A DNA stretch of 64,000 nt from Thermococcus sp. 21S7. GTDB lineage: Archaea > Methanobacteriota_B > Thermococci > Thermococcales > Thermococcaceae. The stretch covers positions 62,001-126,000 of the forward strand of contig NZ_SNUT01000001.1 of NCBI RefSeq assembly GCF_012027615.1. Direction: 5' to 3'. Below are positions 1 to 8,262 of this stretch, piece after piece (positions within the stretch are counted from its first letter, which is position 1; the number at the start of each line of letters is the position of its first letter). Position numbers and translations under genes: made by a program. Below the pieces are notes generated by a model. The model did no database searches, was not told where the DNA came from, and saw nothing but the letters and a program-made list of their open reading frames with translations.

Positions 1-506
1 GGGGTGTCAAGATAACCCGCGTTGAGATACAGCGCATAGACCCGCCGCGGGACATACAGGAGGCAATGGCCAAGCAGATGACGGCAGAGCGTGAGAAGAG
101 GGCCATGATACTCCTCGCGGAGGGTGAGAGGGAGAGCAAGATAAAGAAAGCCGAGGGTGAAAAGCAGGCGGCCATACTCCGGGCCGAGGGTGAGAAGCAG
201 AGGCAGATACTCGTCGCCGAGGGTCAGGCCGAGGCAATACGAAAGGTCCTCGAGGCACTCTCGATGGCCGACGAGAAGTACCTCGCCCTCCAGTACATCG
301 AGAAGCTCCCCGAACTCGGAAGGCAGGGCAACCTGATCGTGCCCTACGACACCGAGTCCCTAATCGGACTGCTGAGGATACTCCAGAAGGTGAAGGACAT
401 CCCGATGCCCGAGACGCCGGAACCTTCCGGCGGCGATGGCGGGGAGGAAGTGACCCCCTCCGAGCCTGGTGAAGGCAACTCGGATTTGAACCCGGAAAAG
501 GCTTAA
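1..506 (+). CDS. Stomatin/prohibitin (SPFH) family protein, C-terminal part
   Basis: Cut by the window edge: the frame is open from base 3 and gives 167 residues. Seen: the end of an SPFH (band 7) domain (RIDPPRDIQEAMAKQM), then a long Ala/Glu-rich stretch with repeated AEGE units at about residues 40-80, the usual stomatin coiled coil, then a conserved LQYIEKLPEL region and a Pro/Gly/Glu-rich tail. Family knowledge: archaeal stomatins are membrane scaffold proteins paired with NfeD, and the membrane-bound NfeD-type protease of Pyrococcus cleaves the stomatin C-terminus. A short nfeD follows after 32 bases, which supports a stomatin operon. Confidence 0.88.
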   Translation, partial: GVKITRVEIQRIDPPRDIQEAMAKQMTAEREKRAMILLAEGERESKIKKAEGEKQAAILRAEGEKQRQILVAEGQAEAIRKVLEALSMADEKYLALQYIEKLPELGRQGNLIVPYDTESLIGLLRILQKVKDIPMPETPEPSGGDGGEEVTPSEPGEGNSDLNPEKA

Positions 507-538
507 AGACCTTTTCTTAATTTTTGATGGTGGTGGGC

Positions 539-958
539 ATGGAAGCGCTCCCGATTTCCCTTCTTATCCTCGGCCTCCTCGTGATAGCCCTGGACATGAT
601 GGTTACCGCGTTCATAACCCCGATCGGAATAGCGATGGTCGTCATGGGGCTCCTGATGGGGTTCGGGGTGAGCTTCACCGAGAGCTTCGTCGCGGCCCTC
701 ATAGCGGCGGTAGTCTCGTACATTGTCGTTAGCCGCTACGTAAAAAAGGACGTCCAGGACGCCGGAAAGGGCAAGTACACCTTCGAGCTGAAGGGCAAGC
801 GCGGGAAAGTGGTTGAAATAGGAAAAGACCACTACATCGTCGAGCTTGAGGGGGACAGGTGGATAGCGCTGGCCGAGGGGGACGAGAAGCCCGGAATCGG
901 CGACACCGTTGAGGTCGTCAATGTTGACGGCGTCAAACTCATGGTCAGGAAGGTCTGA
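539..958 (+). CDS. NfeD-like short-form membrane protein
   Basis: 139 residues. About the first 65 residues are hydrophobic and form three or so membrane segments. From about residue 80 ([20 protein letters not shown]) the protein is a small beta domain typical of the NfeD OB-fold. It lacks the N-terminal ClpP-like serine protease of long NfeD. I chose ATG 539 because GGTGGTGG lies just before it; ATG 527 and TTG 524 would destroy that site. Its partner is the stomatin gene upstream. Its stop overlaps the convergent amidohydrolase gene by 14 bases. Confidence 0.82.
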   Translation: MEALPISLLILGLLVIALDMMVTAFITPIGIAMVVMGLLMGFGVSFTESFVAALIAAVVSYIVVSRYVKKDVQDAGKGKYTFELKGKRGKVVEIGKDHYIVELEGDRWIALAEGDEKPGIGDTVEVVNVDGVKLMVRKV

Positions 959-2201
959 ACTCCGCCCACAGCTCCTCCATCGTTTTTCCAAGTTTCGTGA
1001 ACAGGCCGTTTCTGTAAACGACCTCCCCGTTTACCGTGACCAGCTCGACATCACTTCCCCTGGTGGAGTAGACTACGTGCGAGTACGGATTTTCACCCGG
1101 CAGGAACTGGGCCTTTCTGGCGTTTATAAGGACCAGATCCGCGAGGTAGCCGGGCTTTATGAGGCCCGCCCTCAGCCCGAGTGCCCTTGCACCCCCGACA
1201 GTGGCCCAGCGGAAAACCTCCCTCGCAGAGGCGACGTCGGTTCTTCTCCTCCAGACCTTGTTCAGAACCGCCGCGAAGCGCATCTCCGTGAAGGTGTCCA
1301 TCAGACCCACCGGATTTGGGGAGTCGTTTCCGAGGGCGATGTTCGTTCCCCTCTCAAAGAGTTCTATTATCGGGGCTATCCTTCCCTCAAGCTTTGCCAT
1401 GCTCAGGGAGCAATGGACGAGCGTCGCACCGCTTTTCGCGTAGAGGGAAACCTCTGAATCGCTCAGATAGATGCCGTGGACGCCGATAAGGTTGTCCCCA
1501 AGTACACCGGCCCTTTCAAGGTATTCGACGGGAGAGAGGCCGTAGCGGCGTTTGACCTCCCGCACCTCCCCCATGCTCTGGGAGAGGTGAACGTGAATCA
1601 GGGCGTTCCTACCGCGGGCAAACTCGCCGATTTCCCTCATCAGCTCAAGGGACACCGTGTTGGTGGCGTGGGGCGCGAGGGTTGGGGTCATGAGCCCATC
1701 TTTTCCCACCCAGTCCTTAAAGAACCTGAAACCCTCCTCGGGCGCGGCTATGGGGAAGTCAATCGTGTCCATGACGGTCTGGCCGATGAAGGCCCTTATT
1801 CCAACTTCCCGGGCGGCCTTTGCTATCTCGTCGGCGAAGAAGTAGTGGTCGTTTATCGTCGTTGAACCGTTGGCCAGCGCTTCAGCCATTCCGAGGAGCG
1901 CCCAGCGGCGAACGTCCTCTGGTTTCCACTCCAGCTCCGCGGGCCATATAACGTCGCTGAGCCACCTCTCTATGGGCACGTCCTCACCAAGGCCCCGAAA
2001 CTTCGACATGGCGACGTGGGTGTGGGCGTTGACCAAGCCAGGTAGGACGATGTAGCCGTCTCCCCCGTAAACTTCATCGACGGCGTATTCACCGATTCTT
2101 TCCCGGGGGACGACGTCTCGGATGAACCCGTCTTCCACTACGACCGCGACATTCTTCCTTGGGGATTCGCAGTCAACGGCGGTTCCAATAAGTGCAAACA
2201 T
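945..2201 (-). CDS. mtaD: Amidohydrolase, 5-methylthioadenosine/S-adenosylhomocysteine deaminase type
   Basis: 418 residues, amidohydrolase superfamily. Metal ligands are visible: HTH at residues 60-62, His in HVHLSQS near 205, His in [11 protein letters not shown] near 242 and Asp in GNDSPNP near 293. The spacing fits the MTA/SAH deaminase subgroup, which removes ammonia from adenosine-type substrates in S-adenosylmethionine recycling. Guanine or other aminohydrolase activity cannot be excluded. The start at 2201 follows GGGTGATGTG on the minus strand; a longer reading to 2252 has no such site. A TATA-like TTTAAGTATC (about 2232-2243) supports its own promoter. Confidence 0.82.
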   Translation of the reverse strand: MFALIGTAVDCESPRKNVAVVVEDGFIRDVVPRERIGEYAVDEVYGGDGYIVLPGLVNAHTHVAMSKFRGLGEDVPIERWLSDVIWPAELEWKPEDVRRWALLGMAEALANGSTTINDHYFFADEIAKAAREVGIRAFIGQTVMDTIDFPIAAPEEGFRFFKDWVGKDGLMTPTLAPHATNTVSLELMREIGEFARGRNALIHVHLSQSMGEVREVKRRYGLSPVEYLERAGVLGDNLIGVHGIYLSDSEVSLYAKSGATLVHCSLSMAKLEGRIAPIIELFERGTNIALGNDSPNPVGLMDTFTEMRFAAVLNKVWRRRTDVASAREVFRWATVGGARALGLRAGLIKPGYLADLVLINARKAQFLPGENPYSHVVYSTRGSDVELVTVNGEVVYRNGLFTKLGKTMEELWAEFRPS

Positions 2202-2276
2202 CACATCACCCTCTTGGACATCTGACGCGCTGATACTTAAACATTTTGACATATCGACATAAAGTTGCCCAAAGGA

Positions 2277-2285
2277 TTTAAATGG
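2277..2285 (+). promoter_or_regulatory. TATA box for a possible leaderless small ORF
   Basis: TTTAAATGG centred 27 bases before ATG 2307, the distance at which Thermococcales transcription usually starts. The next annotated gene (asnS) has its own TATA box further on. Confidence 0.45.
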
Positions 2286-2306
2286 GGAGCATTCCGAATA
2301 TCCCCC

Positions 2307-2375
2307 ATGCCACTACTGATAATCGTCCGGCCCAGAGTTCTCGGGATTGGAACGGTCACTCTGTGGATAAATTGA
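2307..2375 (+). CDS. Possible 22-residue leaderless peptide
   Basis: ATG to TGA, 22 codons, product rich in hydrophobic residues (MPLLIIVRPRVLGIG then TVTLWIN). It has no ribosome site but sits 27 bases from a good TATA box, as leaderless archaeal genes do. No family recognised. It could equally be the 5' transcribed region of an unrelated short RNA, or a relic. Low confidence. Confidence 0.25.
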   Translation: MPLLIIVRPRVLGIGTVTLWIN

Positions 2376-2411
2376 CGCTTTTCTGGTAGCCGTTGCTCCA
2401 AATCGCTACCG

Positions 2412-2419
2412 TTATAAAG
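2412..2419 (+). promoter_or_regulatory. TATA box of asnS
   Basis: TTATAAAG lies 31-38 bases before ATG 2450, giving an expected start near 2440 and a leader of about 10 bases that holds GAGGTGG. Confidence 0.6.
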
Positions 2420-2449
2420 TCCCCCTCAAAGCCTCTGGAGGTGGTAACG

Positions 2450-3742
2450 ATGATTGATAAGGTTTACTGCGCTGACGTTCGGCCAGATATGGAAGGTAAG
2501 CGCGTTAAACTTGCAGGATGGGTTTATAGGAAGAGAGAAGTCGGAAAAAAGGTGTTTATAGTCCTCCGCGATTCAAGCGGGATAGTTCAGACCATATTCA
2601 AGAAGGAGCTGAGCGAGGAAGCCTACGCCGAGGCGAAGAAGGTCGGAATCGAGTCTAGCGTGATAGTCGAGGGCACCGTCAAAGCCGACCCCCGCGCGCC
2701 CACAGGGGTCGAGATTCAGGCGGACAGAATCGAGATCGTTCAGAACGTGGACTTCTTCCCGATAACCAAAGACGCGAGCGACGAGTTCCTGCTGGACGTG
2801 AGGCACCTCCACCTGCACTCACCCAAGGTCGCCGCGATAATGAAGGTCAAGGCGACGATGATGCAGGCCGCTCGCGAGTGGCTCCTTCAGGACGGCTGGT
2901 ACGAGGTCTTCCCGCCGATACTCGTCACCGGTGCCGTCGAGGGAGGAGCGACGCTCTTCAAGCTCAAGTACTTCGACAGGACGGCTTACCTCAGCCAGTC
3001 GGCCCAGCTCTACCTTGAGGCAGCTATATTTGGCCTCGAAAAGGTCTGGTCGCTCACGCCGAGCTTCAGGGCCGAGAAGAGCAGAACCAGGAGGCACCTC
3101 ACCGAGTTCTGGCACCTTGAGCTTGAGGGAGCCTGGATGGACCTCTGGGACATCATGAAGGTCGAGGAGGAGCTGGTAAGCTACATGGTTCAGCGCACGC
3201 TGGAGCTCAGGAGGAGCGAGATTGAGACCTTCAGGAAGGACTTAACCACCCTCAAGAACGCGGTTCCGCCCTTCCCGAGGGTGAGCTACGACGAGGCGAT
3301 TGATATACTCCAGAGCAAGGGCGTCGAGATAGAGTGGGGCGAGGACATGGGCGCCGACGAGGAGCGCATCTTGACCCAGGAGTTCGAGGCCCCGTTCTTC
3401 GTCCACGGCTATCCCAAGGGCATTAAGGCCTTCTACATGAAGGAGGATCCGGAGGACCCGCGCAAGGTTCTCGCCGCGGACATGCTCGCGCCCGAGGGAT
3501 ACGGTGAGATCATCGGCGGTTCCCAGCGTGAGGACGACTACAACAAGCTCGTGCAGAGAATCCTCGACGAAGGCATGGATCCAAAGGACTACGAGTGGTA
3601 CCTTGACCTCAGGAAGTACGGCAGCGTTCCGCACAGCGGCTTCGGCCTCGGCCTTGAGAGGCTCGTCGCCTGGGTGCTGAAGCTCGACCACGTCCGCTGG
3701 GCAACCCTGTTCCCGAGGACGCCGAGCAGGCTGTATCCGTGA
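2450..3742 (+). CDS. asnS: Asparaginyl-tRNA synthetase
   Basis: 430 residues, the usual length for archaeal AsnRS. N-terminal OB-fold anticodon-binding domain (about 18-105, with LAGWVYRKREVGKKVFIVLRD), then a class II catalytic core: motif 2 FRAEKSRTRRHLTEFWHLE near residue 205 and motif 3 GFGLGLERLVAW near 405. The residues EKSRTRRHLTEFW and IIGGSQRE are typical of AsnRS rather than archaeal AspRS, so it charges tRNA-Asn. I chose ATG 2450 because of the GAGGTGG site and the TATA box 31 bases upstream; the longer open frame from 2393 runs through the promoter. tRNA-Arg follows 51 bases after the stop. Confidence 0.93.
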   Translation: MIDKVYCADVRPDMEGKRVKLAGWVYRKREVGKKVFIVLRDSSGIVQTIFKKELSEEAYAEAKKVGIESSVIVEGTVKADPRAPTGVEIQADRIEIVQNVDFFPITKDASDEFLLDVRHLHLHSPKVAAIMKVKATMMQAAREWLLQDGWYEVFPPILVTGAVEGGATLFKLKYFDRTAYLSQSAQLYLEAAIFGLEKVWSLTPSFRAEKSRTRRHLTEFWHLELEGAWMDLWDIMKVEEELVSYMVQRTLELRRSEIETFRKDLTTLKNAVPPFPRVSYDEAIDILQSKGVEIEWGEDMGADEERILTQEFEAPFFVHGYPKGIKAFYMKEDPEDPRKVLAADMLAPEGYGEIIGGSQREDDYNKLVQRILDEGMDPKDYEWYLDLRKYGSVPHSGFGLGLERLVAWVLKLDHVRWATLFPRTPSRLYP

Positions 3743-3750
3743 GCCTGCTC
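3724..3750 (+). terminator. Stem-loop across the asnS stop codon
   Basis: GAGCAGGCT (3724-3732) pairs perfectly with AGCCTGCTC (3742-3750), loop 9 bases, with the TGA stop (3740-3742) inside. No T-run follows at once, so a role in termination or mRNA 3'-end protection is only inferred. Confidence 0.35.
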
Positions 3751-3761
3751 CCACCACAACT

Positions 3762-3770
3762 TTTATAAAA
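3762..3770 (+). promoter_or_regulatory. TATA box of tRNA-Arg
   Basis: TTTATAAAA centred about 28 bases before the first base of the tRNA. Confidence 0.65.
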
Positions 3771-3793
3771 CTCCCCCAAGACCATTAGCCCGA

Positions 3794-3870
<77 letters not shown>

Positions 3871-3877
3871 GTAACAC

Positions 3878-4181
3878 AAACTTTTGCCCCGCAAAGTTTG
3901 ATCAAAAGCTGGTGATTCCTTCTGAATGGTCAGATTTTTAGTGGGTTTTTTGGGTTAGTGGTGACTTTATAAGGAGAGATTCATCGCCAAAAAGGCTTTT
4001 TTAACGGGTTCAACTTCACCCGCGCTCCTCCGGAGCGCTAAAAAAAGCGGAACCTATCAAGGGTTGCCTTTTTTGGAATGAATCCGGCCAAACTTGCAGA
4101 TTTCAACTGAAAACCCCTGTTGCCTAGCGAATTCTAAGTAAGGAATCACGAACTTTGATGAAACTTTGCAGGGCAAAGTTT
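3878..4181. repeat. Inverted-repeat bounded element (MITE-like) beside tRNA-Arg
   Basis: The left arm 3878-3921 and right arm 4139-4181 are imperfect inverted copies of each other (about 38 of 44 positions agree). Each arm itself begins with a palindrome: AAACTTTTGC CCC GCAAAGTTT on the left, and AAACTTTGC AGG GCAAAGTTT on the right. The centre holds a perfect 7-bp hairpin (GCGCTCC TCC GGAGCGC, 4022-4038) followed by an A-run. No open frame of note lies inside. A non-autonomous mobile element is the best reading; a structured regulatory region is the alternative. The rest of the gap to hef (4182-4251) shows nothing else that I recognise. Confidence 0.5.
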
Positions 4182-4251
4182 CCTGTACTCTCAAACCCCA
4201 GAAGCAGGGCTACGCCCGCGTTGGGAAACTTGCAAAAGAAAAGGCAATTAA

Positions 4252-6624
4252 TCACCCATCCCCGTCCTCAACGTAGGGGGCGGTTATCACCTTCCTTATC
4301 TCCCTTGCCTTCTTTTCGCCTATTCCCTCGACTTCCCGGAGCTCCTCCTCAGTGGCGGTGAAAACGCGCTCAACGTTCTCGAAGTGCCGAAGGAGCCTCT
4401 TCGCGAGTGTGGACGAGACGTAGGGGAGGCCCTCAACGATGAGCCTCTGCCTCTCGGCGAGGGTTAAGGCCTTCTTCTCGCTCCTGAGGCGAACTTCTTT
4501 CTTCCTCTCCTCCTGCTCGCGCTTCGCTAAGAGGTAGATGAACTGGGCCGTCTCCTCGGTTCCGGAGGAGAACAGTATGGGGACCCCCCAATCGAGGGTT
4601 ACTGCAGCTATGGCGCCCCTGATGGCGTTGGGGTGGACGTTCCTTATACCGTAAAGCTCGCCCTCTATGATTATCACCGGCTTCGGGTAGGCCCTCTTCA
4701 GCCTCTCAACCTGGTCGAAGAGTCTGCCGTCGATGATGGAGCCTATGAAGTCGTTGGCGCTCTTCCTCTCTATCCCGACCTCCTCGCTGACCACGTAATC
4801 AGCGACGTCGAGGGTTCTGACCTCTATCTCCGCTCCGAGCTCCTTAAGATGCTTTGGAACGCCGCTCCTGAGCTCGCGGTTGTCTACGTAAACAACTATT
4901 CCCTTCGGCTTCCTCACGAAGACGGGCCTTATCGGGAGCTTTTCATAGACCTCCTCCTTGGAAGGCCCGGGTTTCTCGGCCTTTTCCACCTTCTTCTCAG
5001 CATTTTCAGGCTTTTCCTTCGGCTTCAGAAACTCATCGAGGGAAGCTATTTTTCCCTTCGAGGGCATCTCAACACGCTCCACGGCCCTTTCCCTTATTTT
5101 ACCCCTCCCCGGGTGGGCTTTCTCAAGTTCCCTGGCGAGCTTCTTTATGGCGTCGAACATGCCCTTTTCCTTCCTCCGGGAGCTCCAGTAGTAGGCTTCA
5201 TCGCGCGTCCCCTTGGCCATCAGTATAACGACCCTCCCCGGCCTGTGCCTTCCGGTTCTTCCGCGCCTCTGGATGCTCCTTATGGCCGAGGGCACAGGCT
5301 CGTAGAAGACGACGAGGTCGACCTCGGGCACGTCGAGGCCTTCTTCACCAACGCTCGTGGCCACCAAAACATTGAACTCACCGCGTGAGAACCTTTCAAG
5401 GGTCTCCTTCTGCTCCCTCTGACTCATCCCCCTGTCGTTGCTCCTGCTCGCCTGCCCGATGAACCGCTCCGCCAAAACGCCCATCTCCCTGAGCTCCTCT
5501 ACTATCTTCCTCCCCGTGTCGCGGTAGTTCGTGAAGACGATGATTTTCGAGTTCGGCTTTTTCTCCAGCTGTTTTTTAACGAGCTCCTTCAGCTTCCCCA
5601 TCTTCGGGTGGTCGAGGCCAAGCTCCTTCGCCTGAACGAGGAGGTATATCACCTTCCTCATGCGCGGGTCTTCCATGAGCCCCCTGCTGGATTTCGTCCT
5701 CCTGTCCTCCCTGAGCTTCTTGAGGTACGCCCTCAGCGCGGTTAGCCCCTGGGTTTCAAGCAGTTCTATCGCGTGCTGCAGCTTTACAGCCTTGGCCTGA
5801 TACATTCTAAGCCGGCCGAGCTCGTAGTTGCCCCTCGCGACCTCCTGGTTTATCTTTGAACCCGCCTGGAGAACCTCCCTCTTGGAGATCTCCGGCGAGT
5901 ACGTGCTCACCAGCTTGAACTGGGCGAGGGGCTTGAGGCTCTCCTTGAGCATCTCCCTCAGAAGGGAGCGCACCTCCTTGTAGATGCCGGGGAGCTCAAC
6001 CCTCACCCACTCGAAGCTCATCCTCTGAACGTAGGGTTTGACGTCAGGCGAGCTCTCGGTTCTTATCTCGATGCGCTCTATCCCGAGGTTCCTGACTATC
6101 TCCCGTATCCGCTCCTCGTCGCTTCCGGGGGATGCCGTGAGACCGAGCACGAGAGGATACCTGGCAGTCCTGAGGTACTCCCTGGCTATGAAGACGTAGG
6201 AGTAGTTTCCCACCGCCCGGTGAGCCTCGTCAAAAACGAGCAGAACGACGTCCTTCAGAGAGATCCTCCCGGTAAGGATGTCGTTTTCAACGGTCTGGGG
6301 CGTTGCGGTTATTACCGTGCTTCTCGCCCACAGCTCGGCCCTCTGTTTGGGGGAGAGTTCACCGGTGAGGACGTTGATCCTCTCCGGGGGAAGGTCGAAA
6401 AGCCGCCTGAAGCTCTCGGCGTGCTGGACTGCCAAAGGCTTCGTCGGGGCGAGCATGAGAACCTTGCCGCCGTACTTCGAGAGCCTGTAATCGGCTATGA
6501 GCATGGCTATAAGCGTCTTTCCTAACCCCGTTGGCAGAACGACGAGGCAGTTGGTTTCCTTACAGCGGGCGTAGATTACCTCCTGGTAAACGCGGGGCTC
6601 GATTAGATCGCGGCGGAGATACAT
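4252..6624 (-). CDS. hef: Hef helicase/nuclease (XPF/FANCM family)
   Basis: 790 residues. The N-terminal SF2 helicase has Walker A LPTGLGKT at 31-38, DEAH near 134 and the C-terminal helicase signature QRRGRTGRHRPGRV near 455. A charged Lys/Glu/Pro linker follows (about 530-570). The C-terminal XPF-type nuclease has IERKSANDF near 625, the ERKxxxD motif, and a helix-hairpin-helix DNA-binding region ends the protein (LPYVSSTLAKRLL, VEGIGEKKAREI). Family knowledge: Hef unwinds and cuts stalled replication forks. No intein is present. The gene starts 3 bases after the small membrane protein gene, so both share a transcript. Confidence 0.95.
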   Translation of the reverse strand: MYLRRDLIEPRVYQEVIYARCKETNCLVVLPTGLGKTLIAMLIADYRLSKYGGKVLMLAPTKPLAVQHAESFRRLFDLPPERINVLTGELSPKQRAELWARSTVITATPQTVENDILTGRISLKDVVLLVFDEAHRAVGNYSYVFIAREYLRTARYPLVLGLTASPGSDEERIREIVRNLGIERIEIRTESSPDVKPYVQRMSFEWVRVELPGIYKEVRSLLREMLKESLKPLAQFKLVSTYSPEISKREVLQAGSKINQEVARGNYELGRLRMYQAKAVKLQHAIELLETQGLTALRAYLKKLREDRRTKSSRGLMEDPRMRKVIYLLVQAKELGLDHPKMGKLKELVKKQLEKKPNSKIIVFTNYRDTGRKIVEELREMGVLAERFIGQASRSNDRGMSQREQKETLERFSRGEFNVLVATSVGEEGLDVPEVDLVVFYEPVPSAIRSIQRRGRTGRHRPGRVVILMAKGTRDEAYYWSSRRKEKGMFDAIKKLARELEKAHPGRGKIRERAVERVEMPSKGKIASLDEFLKPKEKPENAEKKVEKAEKPGPSKEEVYEKLPIRPVFVRKPKGIVVYVDNRELRSGVPKHLKELGAEIEVRTLDVADYVVSEEVGIERKSANDFIGSIIDGRLFDQVERLKRAYPKPVIIIEGELYGIRNVHPNAIRGAIAAVTLDWGVPILFSSGTEETAQFIYLLAKREQEERKKEVRLRSEKKALTLAERQRLIVEGLPYVSSTLAKRLLRHFENVERVFTATEEELREVEGIGEKKAREIRKVITAPYVEDGDG

Positions 6625-6627
6625 GGT

Positions 6628-7044
6628 TTAAACTTGGAGGGAGCGAATAAAAGCTTTCCTGACGTCCCGCGCGGATGCGGGCTTTTCGGGCCTAACGATG
6701 AGCATCGCCACGAGAAGGCTCACCGGAATGGTCGGTATCAGGAATTCACGACCGAACAGCAGGTAGAGGTTGTTTACCGCGGGGGCAGCTTTAAAGAGCA
6801 CAAAGACCGCGGGAAAGTACCTAAAACCACCAGAGATACCAGTCAGGGCTGAAGTTACGAGGATTAAGGCCACACCCAGGGCAGTGAATAGGGCAAAGCT
6901 TCCGAAGAAGAGAATAGGGTCTGAGAGCCTCTGGGCTATGACGGGATTTGCCTCAGAGAGCCCTCTACTTACGCCAAACCAGGTTGTGAGCATGTCTAGA
7001 ACCGAAAACGCCACGAAAAATCCCGCGTACACCTTGCCCCTCAT
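6628..7044 (-). CDS. Small multi-pass membrane protein (DUF5658-like)
   Basis: 138 residues with about four membrane segments. The first carries SVLDMLTTWFGVSRGLSEANP, a pattern of DUF5658-type proteins (D-x-LTT, then E-x-NP). Function unknown. I chose ATG 7044 because GGTGGTGA precedes it; GTG 7056 would lie within that site. It is the first gene of a transcript that continues into hef after 3 bases. The family assignment is from memory of the pattern and is tentative. Confidence 0.6.
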   Translation of the reverse strand: MRGKVYAGFFVAFSVLDMLTTWFGVSRGLSEANPVIAQRLSDPILFFGSFALFTALGVALILVTSALTGISGGFRYFPAVFVLFKAAPAVNNLYLLFGREFLIPTIPVSLLVAMLIVRPEKPASARDVRKAFIRSLQV

Positions 7045-7150
7045 TCCCTTCACCACCGTTATCTACTCAGCTCCCTTTAAGTACTTTACTTCGTAGTTAG
7101 AACCTACACGTGTACAAACATAGGTACCTACACTATGGACGGACAAAGGA

Positions 7151-7156
7151 TTTAAG
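7151..7156 (+). promoter_or_regulatory. TATA box of leaderless gene at 7179
   Basis: GGATTTAAG centred about 25 bases before ATG 7179, which has no ribosome site; the mRNA probably starts at the ATG. Confidence 0.5.
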
Positions 7157-7178
7157 CGGTTCATCCCACAAGGCTACC

Positions 7179-7649
7179 ATGCTCCTCACGAGGCACGCCA
7201 GGGAGAGGCTCATCAAAAGGCTGGCGAAGAAGAGAAGACTTGAACGCATCTACGCCGAGCTGTGGAACTTCCTCGACCGCTCGCGGAAGATTGAGGTGAA
7301 CGAGAATGTGGTAATCCTCACGGACGGGAGAAAGAGTCTGGTCTGCGCCAGGCTTGAATGTGAGTTGCTGTCCCTTGAGGAAATCAGGGGGAGGGTTTCC
7401 GGGATTTCCGAGGCCTACGACTGCGTCTTCTTCGATGGGAGAAAAGCCCGGCATACCCTCCCCCGGAAATTCGTTGAAGGCATTCCAAACGGGAGGTACC
7501 GCTTCTACATGAACCGGGAAAAGAAGAGCCTCTACATAGGAAGCGAGGAACCCTTGCTGGCCATAACGATAAGACCGGCGAAGAGGGAGGAAAGAAATCA
7601 GGCCTCACCCGCGGGCACGACGAATATCTCCCCAAAGGGCTCCTCCTGA
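7179..7649 (+). CDS. Unrecognised basic protein
   Basis: 156 residues, rich in Arg, Lys and Glu, no membrane segment. The N-terminus ([20 protein letters not shown]) resembles the His-x-x-Arg start of several small nuclease-toxin-like families, but I see no complete motif, so I assign no function. The predicted start is leaderless (TATA 25 bases upstream). The last 52 bases overlap the convergent scpA gene, and the tail is low-complexity, so the ancestral protein may have ended earlier. A longer start at 7110 would lie before the promoter. Confidence 0.55.
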   Translation: MLLTRHARERLIKRLAKKRRLERIYAELWNFLDRSRKIEVNENVVILTDGRKSLVCARLECELLSLEEIRGRVSGISEAYDCVFFDGRKARHTLPRKFVEGIPNGRYRFYMNREKKSLYIGSEEPLLAITIRPAKREERNQASPAGTTNISPKGSS

Positions 7650-8257
7650 ATGAGGTCAACCTTGCCCATGTTGGAGAGGAACAGGAGGTAGAGGAAGGTT
7701 CTGGCGATTATCTTCGGCGTTGGGTCGAAGACCAGGTCCCAGAAGTTTATGGGCTCCCTAGTTTCCCTGTACATGTTCACGACTATCTCGTGGAGCCTGT
7801 AGACGTGCTTCTCGATGTCAACGCGGAAGTCATCGACGACGAATACCTCCTCCTCTATCTCGACCTTCTTCCTCTTCCGCGGCTTTCTCTTCTCGGCCTC
7901 CTCAAGGGCGTCCATGAGGGCATCCAGGAGGTCGTCGAAGGTGTAGTAGCGCTCGACCCGCCTGAGCGGCGGAGCTAAAGGTTCAACATCGACCCTTATG
8001 CGTTCCTCGTTGGGCTCCTCCTCTTCCTCATCGTCGGCGTGGAGTAAGGCCTCGCTCTTCATCCTGACGAGGATTGATGCCGCCAGAATGGCCCTCGCCG
8101 AAACGCGGAGGTCGAGCTCCTTCATCTCCCTGAGCCTCTCGATGTACTTCTCGGTCAGGTCAACGATGTCGATGTTCCAGGGGTCAACCTTCCCCATGGT
8201 GACGAGCTGGAGGAGAATGTCGACGGGCGTTATCTCCTCCTCACGGCGCGATTCCAT
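7598..8257 (-). CDS. scpA: Segregation and condensation protein A
   Basis: 219 residues. Kleisin partner of SMC: the N-terminus has [29 protein letters not shown]-type residues and [17 protein letters not shown], typical of ScpA. An acidic linker follows ([11 protein letters not shown]), and the C-terminus is a winged-helix-like region ([22 protein letters not shown]). It bridges the two SMC heads. ATG 8257 is preceded by GGGTGATAAAG, which includes the smc stop codon (8263-8265), so translation is coupled. No scpB is seen in the window. Confidence 0.9.
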   Translation of the reverse strand: MESRREEEITPVDILLQLVTMGKVDPWNIDIVDLTEKYIERLREMKELDLRVSARAILAASILVRMKSEALLHADDEEEEEPNEERIRVDVEPLAPPLRRVERYYTFDDLLDALMDALEEAEKRKPRKRKKVEIEEEVFVVDDFRVDIEKHVYRLHEIVVNMYRETREPINFWDLVFDPTPKIIARTFLYLLFLSNMGKVDLIQEEPFGEIFVVPAGEA

Positions 8258-8262
8258 CTTTA

